Shown one piece after another: positions 1 to 8,433 of a stretch of 16,517 nt of DNA. This DNA comes from Gammaproteobacteria bacterium. Its GTDB lineage: Bacteria > Pseudomonadota > Gammaproteobacteria > GCA-001735895. Position numbers and translations under genes: made by a program. The DNA lies in assembly GCA_024763185.1 (NCBI GenBank), contig JANTFY010000023.1, positions 1-16,517 of the forward strand, read 5' to 3'. Position 1 is the stretch's first letter, and every line of letters starts with the position of its first letter. Below the pieces are notes generated by a model. The model was not told where the DNA came from and ran no database searches. It was given only the letters and a program-made list of their open reading frames with translations.

Positions 1-120
1 GACCCAGAAATCGAGCATGCCCCGCACGGTGTCAGCATCCAGATCAAAATGCAGGGCAATGTCATTCAAGCTGACCTGCTCACGTTTTCTGACATAGTTT
101 TTTATTTCCTGCAGAATCAT
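1..120 (-). CDS. feoC: FeoC-like winged-helix protein, partial (3' end outside the window)
   Basis: About 40 N-terminal residues are readable, starting MILQEIKNYVRKREQVSLND and continuing into a helix-turn-helix-like stretch (ALHFDLDADTVRGMLDFW). This is the usual layout of FeoC, a small winged-helix protein that binds FeoB and protects or regulates it. The ATG overlaps the feoB stop as ATGA, so the two are translationally coupled. The FeoC Cys cluster that may hold an Fe-S cluster would lie beyond the window edge and cannot be judged. The call rests on the N-terminal pattern and on position as third gene after feoA and feoB. A generic small DNA-binding regulator is the alternative. Confidence 0.8.
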   Translation of the reverse strand, partial: MILQEIKNYVRKREQVSLNDIALHFDLDADTVRGMLDFWV

Positions 121-2414
121 GTCAGCGAAGAGGCCTGCTGATTACGACCGGCATAGCCGCGCAAGCCAACAAACAGGATGAGCGCAAAGATTATAATCAT
201 GGCAATCGTGATCATGGCCGAAAGCGGCTGCTCGGCCATTCGCGAAAACTGATAAAACAGCGTCGCGGTGATATAGGCAATGGAGGTTGTCCAGAAGGCA
301 ACAAAACTTGCCCATAACTTACCAGCCTCACGCGCGATGGCACCAATCGTCGCGACGCAGGGAAAGTACAGCAGGATAAACAGCAGGTATGAAAAAGCCC
401 CGGCCTGCCCGTCAAAGCGTTTTGCCATCTCGCCAAAGATACCACCCGACACCCCAAGCCCAGCGGCCGCCGAGACCTGGTCACCCACTTCACCCACATC
501 AAGCCCCACGGGATCCAGTATCATGTCTGAAATAGCGGAAAGGTTTTGCGGTACGGTGGCCATCGCGTCAACGATGGACTGGCGCAGGTCAAAAGCTTCA
601 TCTACAACCGGTTCGCCCTGTTGCGCCAATTTCGAATAGATGGAATCGAGGGAACCCACCACCGCCTCCTTAGCCAGCACCCCGGTAAAGATGCCGACCG
701 TGGCCGGCCAGTTATCCTGTTCTATGCCCATGGGTGAAAATATCGGCGTGAACGTCTTACCGATACTGCTTAATACCGAATCTTCCGTATTTTCATTATT
801 GATCGAACCATCGGTACCGATTGAGTTAAGCACATTCAACACCAGCACCATGATGATGATGACCTGCCCGGCATCACGGATGAACAGCTTAACCCGGTCC
901 CAGGTACGCAACATCACACCCTTGAGGGTTGGTACGTGGTAGGTGGGTAACTCCATGATAAAACCACTACTCTCGCCGGACAGTAACGAGTGTTTCATAA
1001 TCAGTCCGGTGATAATCGCCATCGTAATGCCAATCAGGTAAAGCGCGAACACCAGGTTCTGGCCATTATCGGGGAAAAATGCCGCTGCAAACAATACATA
1101 CACCGGCAAGCGCGCACCGCAGGACATGAACGGATTCATCAGGATCGTCAGTTTTCTTTCACGCACATTTTCAAGTGTACGCGTGGCCATCACGGCAGGG
1201 ACGTTACAGCCAAAACCGACAATCATCGGCACAAACGCCTTGCCCGGCAGGCCTATGGCACGCATAAAACGGTCCATGACAAATGCCGCACGAGCCATGT
1301 AACCGCTATCCTCGAGCACGGACAGAAACAGGTACAGGCAGGCAATAATCGGGATAAACGTCGCCACCACCTGTATACCACCACCGATACCCTGCGCCAG
1401 AATCAGCACCAGCCATTGCGGTGCAGCCAGGCCCGAAAGCAACTCACCAAACCCTTCGACAAACAGTGCGCCGGCAATACCGTCAAAGAAATCAATAAAC
1501 GCCCCGCCAAAATTAATGGTGAACATGAACATCAGGTACATCACCAGCAGGAACAGCGGCACACCCAGGAAACGGTGCAACACCAACTGGTCAATGCGGT
1601 CGGACATGAAACGCTGAACCTTGCCTTTTTGCCGTACCACCATCTGGCTGACCGCATGAGCATGCCCATAACGCGAATCGGCAATGAAGACATCCGCAGT
1701 TTCTGATGACAGTTGCAGGATGTGCTGCTGCCACTTGGAAACGGTTTGTTTTAATGCTTCAGAGGGTTCCTGCCGGCAAACGCTATTATCGCCCTCGAGC
1801 AGCTTGAGCGCGATCCAGTATTGATTGTAGGCCTCGCTTTCGGCCGGCAGAAAGTTTCGTATATCGGCAATCGCATTCTCCACCTCACTATCCATGGTCA
1901 GCTTGAAGCCGCTGTCAACGCTGTTGGTAGCCACATCACGTAAAGCGGCCCTGAGTTCATCCAGGCCCTCTCCACTAACGGCAACGATACTCACCACCGG
2001 GCATCCCAATTTTTCAGCCAGCAAGTCTTGATCAATTTGGATACCGCGCTTCTTCGCCACATCCATCATGTTCAACGCCAGCACCACCGGCACGCCCATT
2101 TCCAACAGTTGAACCGTCAGGTAGAGATTACGTTCAAGGTTGCTTGCATCCAGCACGTTGATGACGACATCTGCCTCTCGGCTGAGCAGATATTCTCGCG
2201 TCACTTGTTCATCGAGCGACAATGCATCCAGCGTGTAGATGCCGGGTAAGTCGATGATTTGGGCCTTCTCGCCCGGTTTGAGTTCGAATTGCCCCTGCTT
2301 GCGCTCCACCGTGACACCCGGCCAGTTACCGGTGGTCTGGCGGATCCCGGACAGCGCATTGAATAAAGCTGATTTACCGCAATTGGGGTTGCCTGCAATA
2401 GCGACTGTAGTCAT
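117..2414 (-). CDS. feoB: Ferrous iron transport protein B (Fe2+ permease with N-terminal GTPase)
   Basis: FeoB is the inner-membrane Fe2+ importer, with a cytosolic G domain coupled to a membrane core. The 765-residue length is typical. The G1 motif GNPNCGKS is at residues 8-15, the switch region with T35 (GVTVE) follows, G3 DLPG is at 55-58, G4 NMMD at 115-118 and a G5-like SIVAVSGEG near 142-150. A helical regulatory domain covers roughly 165-270. The membrane core shows the conserved gate segments GFGCNVPAVMATRT and MSCGARLPVY, and later YFPCVATIGAIAREAG. The gene begins 8 bases after the feoA stop with a weak ribosome site, suggesting coupling to feoA, and its TGA overlaps the feoC ATG. 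All expected motifs are present and nothing looks truncated. Confidence 0.98.
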   Translation of the reverse strand: MTTVAIAGNPNCGKSALFNALSGIRQTTGNWPGVTVERKQGQFELKPGEKAQIIDLPGIYTLDALSLDEQVTREYLLSREADVVINVLDASNLERNLYLTVQLLEMGVPVVLALNMMDVAKKRGIQIDQDLLAEKLGCPVVSIVAVSGEGLDELRAALRDVATNSVDSGFKLTMDSEVENAIADIRNFLPAESEAYNQYWIALKLLEGDNSVCRQEPSEALKQTVSKWQQHILQLSSETADVFIADSRYGHAHAVSQMVVRQKGKVQRFMSDRIDQLVLHRFLGVPLFLLVMYLMFMFTINFGGAFIDFFDGIAGALFVEGFGELLSGLAAPQWLVLILAQGIGGGIQVVATFIPIIACLYLFLSVLEDSGYMARAAFVMDRFMRAIGLPGKAFVPMIVGFGCNVPAVMATRTLENVRERKLTILMNPFMSCGARLPVYVLFAAAFFPDNGQNLVFALYLIGITMAIITGLIMKHSLLSGESSGFIMELPTYHVPTLKGVMLRTWDRVKLFIRDAGQVIIIMVLVLNVLNSIGTDGSINNENTEDSVLSSIGKTFTPIFSPMGIEQDNWPATVGIFTGVLAKEAVVGSLDSIYSKLAQQGEPVVDEAFDLRQSIVDAMATVPQNLSAISDMILDPVGLDVGEVGDQVSAAAGLGVSGGIFGEMAKRFDGQAGAFSYLLFILLYFPCVATIGAIAREAGKLWASFVAFWTTSIAYITATLFYQFSRMAEQPLSAMITIAMIIIFALILFVGLRGYAGRNQQASSLT

Positions 2415-2422
2415 GGTAATAC

Positions 2423-2674
2423 TTAGTTTTGGGAGGGGGATGCAGGATTCATCTTTACAAAAACATGCGCCGCAATGCTTGAACCCACGGCGACACGATT
2501 ACCATTGCTTAATATGACCACGCCATTACTGCGCTGGTGTAAAACAGAAAACTGCTGGCCTTTGCGCAGACCCAGACTCATCAATTTTTTTTGCAGTGAT
2601 TGATCTCCATCAATGTAAGATATCACGCCTTGCATGCCCTGATCGGACTGGTCAAGTGTCACAGCCTGGCCCAT
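2423..2674 (-). CDS. feoA: Ferrous iron transport protein A (SH3-like)
   Basis: FeoA is a small cytosolic SH3-fold protein needed for FeoB-driven Fe2+ uptake. The 83-residue product has the family pattern: a short N-terminal strand, then the helix and turn LQKKLMSLGLRKGQQFSVLH, then strands NGVVILSNGNRVAVGSSIAAHVFV. Its length and position, first gene and directly before feoB, are standard. The ATG has no clear Shine-Dalgarno sequence; the AT-rich leader is only a few bases long if the promoter proposed upstream is used. A Fur-box-like sequence lies 10 bases upstream of the start codon, so iron repression is likely. Confidence 0.96.
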   Translation of the reverse strand: MGQAVTLDQSDQGMQGVISYIDGDQSLQKKLMSLGLRKGQQFSVLHQRSNGVVILSNGNRVAVGSSIAAHVFVKMNPASPSQN

Positions 2675-2684
2675 CGTTGAAGTT

Positions 2685-2703
2685 AATAATAAAGATTCGC
2701 ATT
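2685..2703 (-). promoter_or_regulatory. Fur box-like operator of the feo operon
   Basis: Read on the minus strand the 19-mer is AATGCGAATCTTTATTATT. It agrees at 15 of 19 positions with the Fur-box form AATGAGAATGATTATCATT. It lies directly downstream of the proposed -10 box and covers the expected transcription start, which is ideal for repression by Fe2+-Fur. Match and position are seen in the sequence; binding by Fur is inferred. Confidence 0.65.
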
Positions 2704-2732
2704 AATATATAACCAAACCCTGATATTGTCTA
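2704..2732 (-). promoter_or_regulatory. Sigma70-type promoter of feoABC
   Basis: On the minus strand a -35 box TAGACA (2732-2727, 5 of 6 to TTGACA) is followed by a 17-base spacer and a -10 box TATATT (2709-2704, 5 of 6 to TATAAT). The start site would fall inside the adjacent Fur-box-like element, about 15-25 bases before the feoA ATG. It was chosen because spacing and both hexamers are near consensus. Confidence 0.6.
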
Positions 2733-2798
2733 CTTTAAACCTCTACTACAAAACTACAAGAAGATTCAGATCAAAATAACAGTTTGAGATTAGAAGAC

Positions 2799-2813
2799 CA
2801 GGCTCGCGGCCTG
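2799..2813 (-). terminator. Possible weak terminator hairpin after the ABC-2 permease gene
   Basis: CAGGC-TCGCG-GCCTG forms a 5-bp GC-rich stem with a 5-base loop just past the permease stop codon. On the minus strand it is followed by GTCTTCTAATC, which is only partly T-rich. It would separate the ABC unit from the feo promoter, but it is short and may not be functional. Confidence 0.3.
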
Positions 2814-2819
2814 ATCGCG

Positions 2820-3842
2820 TTAAGACCAGCGAAATAAACGCGCACAAACAACCAGTAACAATACGGTCAGCCCGCTCAACAAGCCTATTTCAAAGGCCAC
2901 GCCACTGAGTCCCGCCCCATCGATCATGATGCGGCGTGCCGCCTCGACCAGGTGAGTCAAAGGAAACAGGCTGGACAGGGTCTGCGCAAATGGATGGGTA
3001 CCTTCCATCGAAAACCATACCCCGGAAAATATCATCATCGGCCAGCTGATCAGGTTTAACAGGCCATCGGCCACCTCTTCGGTCTTCAAGCGGGTGGCCA
3101 CAATCAGGCCCATGCTGGTCAGGCACGCGGCTCCGCTGAAAAACACCAGGAACAACGCCAGGTAGGATCCGCGCATGGTAAAGTCCACCACCAGGTCAGC
3201 ACCGACAAACACCATCGTGGTCACCACGATGATGATGATCAGCCGTGCAATTACCTGGGCGGTCAAAAACTCTAACGGGGTTAACGGGGTCGCCTGCAAT
3301 CGCCTCAACACACCATTTTTGCGGTAACGCACCACCACCCAACCCACGCCCCACAGGCAGGAGAACATCATGTTCATCGCCAGCACGCCCGGCATCACCC
3401 AGTCCACGTAGCGCACATCCTGGCCGTCTACCAGTTGCCGTTTGAATAGGGGTGGCGCCGGGGAAGCCGAGGCTTGCAACAGTTTTTCCACCACGTAACC
3501 GTTGGCCGAATGCTGGTTAATCCAGTAACGCGGTTCAGCCGAGGGCTCGATCAGCATGTCGTATTGATGGCGTTGCACCTTGAGTATTGCGGCATCCCGG
3601 TCGCTAACATCGATAAACCGAACCTGCTTGGTATCGAGAAAATCCATCTCATAGGCAGCTGAACCTGGCGCCGCTAAAACAGCGACCTTGAACAACTCGT
3701 TTTTATCGCCACTGAAAATAAACGCGAAACCCAGAATAATCAGCACCGGCATGATCAGGTTCCAGCTCCACGACGCGGTATCGCGGTAAAACTCGCGGAA
3801 GCGCGCTTTCATCACTGCCATCATTCTGCCGGAATTAAACAT
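2820..3842 (-). CDS. ABC-2 type transporter permease
   Basis: Membrane subunit of an ABC exporter of the DrrB/NodJ/YhhJ type. After a short cytosolic N-terminus (MFNSGRMMAVMKARFREFYRD, shown in the frame) come one membrane segment (LIMPVLIILGFAFIFSG), an external domain of about 100 residues, and five further hydrophobic segments. The closing pattern SLFPLTHLVEAARRIMIDG is typical of ABC-2 permeases. The frame is open upstream to an ATG at 3932, but that would overlap the ATPase gene by 70 bases with no conserved sequence. An ATG at 3842 lies 9 bases after GGAG, and an ATG at 3848 lies only 3 bases after it. I prefer 3842, giving 340 residues. It pairs with the ATPase just upstream. The substrate is unknown; the neighbouring lipid acyltransferase fusion hints at an envelope component. 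Confidence 0.9.
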   Translation of the reverse strand: MFNSGRMMAVMKARFREFYRDTASWSWNLIMPVLIILGFAFIFSGDKNELFKVAVLAAPGSAAYEMDFLDTKQVRFIDVSDRDAAILKVQRHQYDMLIEPSAEPRYWINQHSANGYVVEKLLQASASPAPPLFKRQLVDGQDVRYVDWVMPGVLAMNMMFSCLWGVGWVVVRYRKNGVLRRLQATPLTPLEFLTAQVIARLIIIIVVTTMVFVGADLVVDFTMRGSYLALFLVFFSGAACLTSMGLIVATRLKTEEVADGLLNLISWPMMIFSGVWFSMEGTHPFAQTLSSLFPLTHLVEAARRIMIDGAGLSGVAFEIGLLSGLTVLLLVVCARLFRWS

Positions 3843-3862
3843 AACCATAGGCTCCGTTAACA

Positions 3863-4744
3863 CTAATTCCTCAACGCATGACCGGTCAGTTTCAGAAACA
3901 GGTCTTCCAGCGTCGGCGCACTGATCAGGCAATCACCCAGCCCAAATCCCAGTTGTTCCAGCCGGTTTATGGCCGCGGGCACGTCATCGGTAAACATTTC
4001 GTACTGACCGTCAACCAGCCTGATTTCCTCCGGTAACTGATCCGAGCGGGTGACCGCCTGTTTGGGCAGACGAATCACGGTTGACGCGAAATGCTGTTTG
4101 AGCAGTTCATCCGGCTCACCCTCGATGATGATCCTGCCCTGGTCTACAATCGCTATCTGGTCACATAAGCGATACGCCTCTTCCATGTAATGGGTGGTCA
4201 GTAAAATCGTTTTGCCAGACTGCTTGATACCTTCGATCAGCGACCAGAAATTACGTCGCGCCTGCGGATCCAGTCCGGTGGTCGGCTCATCCAGAAAAAC
4301 CAGCTTAGGATCATTCACCAGTGCAATCGCCAGCAACACCCGCTGACGCTGGCCACCGGATAACTTGCGCGTGTCGCGCTTGATAAAATCCTGCAGGTGG
4401 CATAACTCGATCAACTCATCCAGATCGGCCGGTGATTGATAAAACGCGGCAAACATGTGCAATGACTCTTCCACCGTTTGAAAATCCTGCAACGAGGTGG
4501 TTTGAAACTGAATGCCGATTTCATGTTTGAAGGTTTCGCTGACCGGTTGACCCTTATATAAAATTTCCCCGCTGTCGGGCCTGATGATGCCTTCCAGCAT
4601 TTCCATGGTGGTGGTTTTACCCGCGCCATTGGGTCCCAGCAAGCCATAACAGATACCGGTTTCAATACTGAAACCTATGCCATCTACGGCTTTCACATCC
4701 GGGTAGGTCTTAACCAGGTTGTTGGCCTCAAGAATAGTCGTCAT
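3863..4744 (-). CDS. ABC transporter ATP-binding protein (DrrA/CcmA-like exporter ATPase)
   Basis: Nucleotide-binding subunit partnering the ABC-2 permease encoded next. The 293-residue product shows Walker A GPNGAGKT at 37-44, Q-loop Gln at 81, signature LSGGQ at 128-132, Walker B LVFLDE at 148-153 and the switch His in TTHYMEEA at 185. The last 80 residues form the extra C-terminal domain found in DrrA/NodI-type ATPases and end in PTLEDLFLKLTG, also typical of them. All catalytic residues are intact. Its ATG overlaps the stop of the MFS-PlsC gene as ATGA, and only about 20 bases separate it from the permease. The three genes are therefore very probably one transcript with coupled translation. 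Substrate not identifiable from sequence. Confidence 0.96.
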   Translation of the reverse strand: MTTILEANNLVKTYPDVKAVDGIGFSIETGICYGLLGPNGAGKTTTMEMLEGIIRPDSGEILYKGQPVSETFKHEIGIQFQTTSLQDFQTVEESLHMFAAFYQSPADLDELIELCHLQDFIKRDTRKLSGGQRQRVLLAIALVNDPKLVFLDEPTTGLDPQARRNFWSLIEGIKQSGKTILLTTHYMEEAYRLCDQIAIVDQGRIIIEGEPDELLKQHFASTVIRLPKQAVTRSDQLPEEIRLVDGQYEMFTDDVPAAINRLEQLGFGLGDCLISAPTLEDLFLKLTGHALRN

Positions 4745-6618
4745 ACGCTCTCACCCAGTAAACGCTGTACGTCGGCGTGTAATTTTTCTTTCGATGCATG
4801 CGCGGCTGCAACGGGTTGCCCGGCAATCAATTCTATTTTATTAAAAAAACCGCGCGGCCATAATCGGCTCATGGCCCTGCCATGCCGTCGACTGAAAAAA
4901 CTGCCCCACAGTCCGCGTAACGCCAGCGGTACCACCGGCACCGGGTTTCTTTGTAAAATCTTCATCACCCCCGATTTAAACGCATTCAAACGACCGTCTT
5001 CGGTTATCCTGCCTTCCGGGAAGATACACACCACCTCGTCATTATCCAGCGCGATAGCGACCTGGTCAAAGGCCTGTCGCATTAATGGACCATCCTCCCT
5101 CGCGCCGGCAATCGGAATGGCCCCGGCGGTTTTGAAAATAAACGATAACAAGGGTATCTGGAAGATTTTGTAATACATCACGAAGCGCACCGGACGTCGT
5201 ACACAACCGGCCAGGATCAGCGCGTCAATAAAACTGACATGATTGCACACCAGCACACAGGGCCCCTGGTCGGGAATGTTATCCAGGTCTGTTTTCTTGA
5301 CGCGATAGATCAGGTGAATCAACAACCACACCAGCAGGCGCATGATAAATTCGGGCACCAGGGTGAATATCCACAGCGCAACCGCCGCATTCATCAATGC
5401 CACAATCAGAAACAGGTCGGCGATGCTCAGCCCGGAAGACAGCACGAACAGGCTGAACAGCGAGGCCACCACCATGAACAGGGCATTCAACACATTATTC
5501 GCCGCTATCACTCTGGCTCGTTTATTTAATTCCGTTCTTTGCTGCACCAGTGAATTTAATGGCACGATATAAAAACCGCCAAAAGTACCCAGCATGAAGA
5601 TATCCAGCATCACCCGCAGATTGCCTGATTGTGAAAAGAAAGCGGTGGGTCCAATCAATTCGCTGCCGCTCACCGCATTATGGGTAAAATAAAGATCAAT
5701 ACCGAACAGGGTCAGGCCCAGAGAACCGATCGGCACCAGGCCGATTTCCACGATACGCCCGGACAGGCGTTCACACAAAAATGCACCGCTGCCGATACCC
5801 AGTGAAAACAGGGCCAGCAACCAGACGTACACCTGTTCGTTGCCACCCAGTTCGTAACGCACAAAATTGGGCAACTGCGTGGTGTAGGTAATGCCGAGGA
5901 ACCAGAACCAGGAAACACCCATGATGGAGTAAAAAACGGACTGTTTGCCGCGGGCATAATGAAAACTCTGCAAAAACTGGTTCACCAGGTGAAAATCAAT
6001 TTTCAGATCGGGTGCGGCCGGCTCCAGGCGTGGAATGAAACGACTGGCCCCATAACCAATAAATGCGGTCAATAAAACGGCCAGCGACAACCACAGTGTA
6101 CCGGTATGTTCGATGCTGGTAATCAACACTCCCGCAATCAGGCCAAACAGGATCGCAACAAAGGTGCCAAAGCTGACCATTGCATTACCAGCTACCAGCT
6201 CGTCAGGGCGCAAAGCCTGCGGCAACAGGCTGTACTTGACCGGCCCAAACAATGCAGACTGGGTACCCATTAAAAACAGAATGCCTACGAGCAGGGGGAT
6301 GCTGCCCAGCATAAACGCCAGCGCCGTGGCTGCCATAATCATAATTTCCAGCAGCTTGATACGGCGAATCAACCAGGACTTTTCATAACGATCCGCCAGT
6401 TGACCGGCGATTGCCGAAAACAGGAAAAACGGCAAAATGAATAAACCCGCTGCAATATTGACCAGCTGGTTACTCTCCGATTGGTTGATGGCTGCCGACT
6501 GGAAGGCGATAAACACCAGCAAACCGTTTTTATACAGGTTATCGTTTAGGGCGCCTAGAAACTGTGTAACAAAGAAAGGTAAAAAGCGTCGTTTTCTCAG
6601 CAGGTTTAAAGATTGCAT
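4741..6618 (-). CDS. MFS transporter fused to PlsC-type 1-acyl-glycerophosphate acyltransferase
   Basis: A 625-residue two-domain protein. Residues 1 to about 425 are a major facilitator with about 12 membrane segments, opening FFVTQFLGALNDNLYKNGLL and carrying GQLADRYEK, as in the lysophospholipid flippase LplT. Residues 440-625 are a PlsC-type acyltransferase: NHVSFID gives the catalytic HX4D (H460, D465), FPEGR at 533-537 is the glycerophosphate-binding block, and VPLALRG at 563-569 is a later conserved block. By family knowledge the first half would flip lysophospholipids and the second reacylate them. The AMP-forming acyl-ACP synthetase domain that completes Aas-like three-domain homologues is absent, so the acyl donor must come from elsewhere. 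The TGA overlaps the ABC ATPase start. The ATG has only a weak ribosome site, but the conserved N-terminus supports it. Confidence 0.92.
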   Translation of the reverse strand: MQSLNLLRKRRFLPFFVTQFLGALNDNLYKNGLLVFIAFQSAAINQSESNQLVNIAAGLFILPFFLFSAIAGQLADRYEKSWLIRRIKLLEIMIMAATALAFMLGSIPLLVGILFLMGTQSALFGPVKYSLLPQALRPDELVAGNAMVSFGTFVAILFGLIAGVLITSIEHTGTLWLSLAVLLTAFIGYGASRFIPRLEPAAPDLKIDFHLVNQFLQSFHYARGKQSVFYSIMGVSWFWFLGITYTTQLPNFVRYELGGNEQVYVWLLALFSLGIGSGAFLCERLSGRIVEIGLVPIGSLGLTLFGIDLYFTHNAVSGSELIGPTAFFSQSGNLRVMLDIFMLGTFGGFYIVPLNSLVQQRTELNKRARVIAANNVLNALFMVVASLFSLFVLSSGLSIADLFLIVALMNAAVALWIFTLVPEFIMRLLVWLLIHLIYRVKKTDLDNIPDQGPCVLVCNHVSFIDALILAGCVRRPVRFVMYYKIFQIPLLSFIFKTAGAIPIAGAREDGPLMRQAFDQVAIALDNDEVVCIFPEGRITEDGRLNAFKSGVMKILQRNPVPVVPLALRGLWGSFFSRRHGRAMSRLWPRGFFNKIELIAGQPVAAAHASKEKLHADVQRLLGESV

Positions 6619-6679
6619 GTCCGATACTTAACGCGCTTCACCATAAAGCTGTTATTACAACCAAAATATGAAAAAAATA

Positions 6680-7357
6680 CTATGCTTTTTCCTGCCCCGG
6701 CCTTTGATAATGACGGGCGTAATCCGGCAACTCTATCGACTCGTGCAAATCCTGCGACGCAAGCGGCTCGCCATAAACCTGCTGCACGGGAATGACACCG
6801 GCCCAGTACGGCAGTTCCAGGTCGGCCTTATCATCAATCGGGCCGCCGCTTCTTATCTTGCAGGCCGCTTCATCGAGAGGCACTTTGATCAGGGTTGTCG
6901 CCTTTAACTCCTTGGGCAGGTGATCGCGGTAATCCCCTTCGGATCCGGGTATGATGCGCGTGGTAATCTGGTGCAACAGCCGCGCCTTGTCCTCACCTTC
7001 CACAACCTGCCCTTTTCCATGCACCACTAAAGAGCGATAGTTGGCCGAACAATGCATGGCAGAACGCGCCACCACGATGCCATCCAGATGCGTGACATTC
7101 AGGCAAAGCGCATACCCAGCCGCCAGGTGTCTCATCAAGCGCGAGGTACTTGAGCCATGCAGGTAAACCGCGTCATCGATACGGGCGATAGCCATCGGCA
7201 ATACAAACGGCTCGTTATCTATCGACACCGCCACGCTGGCGATCACCGCCTGGTCCAACACCGTGTGGATGGTTTGCTTATCGTAATGAGCACGTTTGGG
7301 CGCCTGCTTCAGGGTTGCTCGCTGACTGGGTGCTTCGCGGGTTTTACGGGAAGGCAT
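6680..7357 (-). CDS. Pyridoxamine 5'-phosphate oxidase-like (FMN-binding split-barrel) protein
   Basis: A 225-residue PPOX-superfamily protein of the Pyridox_ox_2/NimA-like group. It opens with the group's pattern (RAHYDKQTIHTVLDQAV), then FVLPMAIARIDDAVYLHGSS, the NVTHLDGIVVARSAMHCSANYRSLVV core, and a tail with the ALPYWAGVIPV-like stretch LPYWAGVIPVQQVYGEPL. Members bind FMN or F420-like cofactors and are mostly uncharacterised; a true PdxH role is unlikely because the sequence lacks PdxH features I would expect. The start has a good AGGAG five bases before the ATG. The gene follows proV by 32 bases with no clear terminator between, so it is probably the last gene of the betaine operon. 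Its role there is unknown; a redox step on an imported amine is only a guess. Confidence 0.85.
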   Translation of the reverse strand: MPSRKTREAPSQRATLKQAPKRAHYDKQTIHTVLDQAVIASVAVSIDNEPFVLPMAIARIDDAVYLHGSSTSRLMRHLAAGYALCLNVTHLDGIVVARSAMHCSANYRSLVVHGKGQVVEGEDKARLLHQITTRIIPGSEGDYRDHLPKELKATTLIKVPLDEAACKIRSGGPIDDKADLELPYWAGVIPVQQVYGEPLASQDLHESIELPDYARHYQRPGQEKA

Positions 7358-7389
7358 GAAGACTCCTGCGACAAATCGGGTTTAGACTG

Positions 7390-8433
7390 TCAGGCAGCCG
7401 ATTTCTGTTCGCTTTGAAAAACCGTATCGGCCAGTGTTTCCTTGTCAATATAACCCACCTTGCGTCCCTCGCTGTCCTCCACGACAACATAAGAACCATC
7501 CTCGGATAACAAGGTATGCAACACGGTATGCACGGTTTCATCTTCCTGGCAGGTCACCGATTGCGTTTGATCCTGCGGTTTTTCATCCACCATGATCGAC
7601 TTCGCCAGCAACACCTGGGTGCGATTGACATCGGCCACAAAGCGCTCAACATAATCGTCTGCCGGATTGAGCAAAATCTCCTGCGGAGAACCGTGTTGTA
7701 CCAGCCGACCACCGTTGAGGATGGCAATGCGGTCGCCGATTTTCAGGGCTTCATCCAGGTCGTGGGTAATGAACACGATGGTTTTATGCAGTTCCTGCTG
7801 CAGTTCCAGCAACAAGTCCTGCATATCGGAACGAATCAACGGATCCAGCGCACTGAAGGCCTCATCCATCATCAGGATATCGGCATCACAGGCCAGTGCC
7901 CGTGCCAGTCCGACACGTTGCTGCATACCGCCGGATAACTGTGCGGGATAATGATTTTCAAACCCGGTCAGGCCGACGCGGTCCAGCCACTTGCGCGCAT
8001 GTTCATCGATAAACGCCTTGTCCTTGCCCTGCATTTTCAGACCAAAACCGGCGTTATCGATGACCGTATGGTGCGGCATCAACGCAAACTTCTGGAACAC
8101 CATGGCCGTCTTGGATTGACGAAAATGCCTGAGCTGCTTGCTGTTCATTTTGAGCACGTCTTCGCCATCCACCTCGATGGATCCCGCAGTCGGTTCTATC
8201 AACCGATTGATGTGGCGAATCAATGTCGACTTACCGGAACCGGACAGCCCCATGATGACTTCTATGTTCTTGTTTTCCAATGCCAGGTTAATATCATGCA
8301 GGCCGAGGATATGCTGATGTTTTTCCAGCAACTGTTCCTTGTCCATGCCCTGTTCAACGTATTTGAGAACCGATTCGGGCCGGGCGCCAAAGATCTTACT
8401 TAAATTTTTAATCCGAATTTTAATATCAGACAT
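7390..8433 (-). CDS. proV: Glycine betaine/proline ABC transporter ATP-binding protein (ProV/OpuAA family)
   Basis: ATPase that drives uptake of glycine betaine or related quaternary amines. The family-specific N-terminal stretch (IRIKNLSKIFG, later DKEQLLEKHQHILGLHDINL) precedes Walker A GLSGSGKST at 62-70, Q-loop Q114 in FQKFALMPH, signature LSGGMQ at 166-171, Walker B ILMMDE at 186-191 and switch H224. The tail (about 270-347) holds one CBS-like segment, which in relatives senses ionic strength; at 347 residues it is shorter than the roughly 400 of E. coli ProV. The frame is open to an ATG at 8511, but the ATG at 8433 has AGGGAGG five bases upstream and begins at the conserved N-terminus. 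It overlaps the proW stop by 8 bases. Confidence 0.94.
   Translation of the reverse strand: MSDIKIRIKNLSKIFGARPESVLKYVEQGMDKEQLLEKHQHILGLHDINLALENKNIEVIMGLSGSGKSTLIRHINRLIEPTAGSIEVDGEDVLKMNSKQLRHFRQSKTAMVFQKFALMPHHTVIDNAGFGLKMQGKDKAFIDEHARKWLDRVGLTGFENHYPAQLSGGMQQRVGLARALACDADILMMDEAFSALDPLIRSDMQDLLLELQQELHKTIVFITHDLDEALKIGDRIAILNGGRLVQHGSPQEILLNPADDYVERFVADVNRTQVLLAKSIMVDEKPQDQTQSVTCQEDETVHTVLHTLLSEDGSYVVVEDSEGRKVGYIDKETLADTVFQSEQKSAA

Noticed and set aside
990..1706. Long plus-strand open frame of 238 codons inside feoB
   Set aside because: It is antisense to a fully conserved FeoB, is rich in His, Gln and Arg with no fold-like pattern, and has no ribosome site.
3843..3932. N-terminal extension of the ABC-2 permease to an ATG at 3932
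   Set aside because: It would overlap the ATPase gene by 70 bases, and its residues simply mirror ATPase coding sequence; starts at 3842 or 3848 fit the GGAG site.
6658..6690. Terminator at the T run just after the PPOX gene stop
   Set aside because: Only a weak A-T hairpin precedes the T run on the minus strand, with no GC stem.
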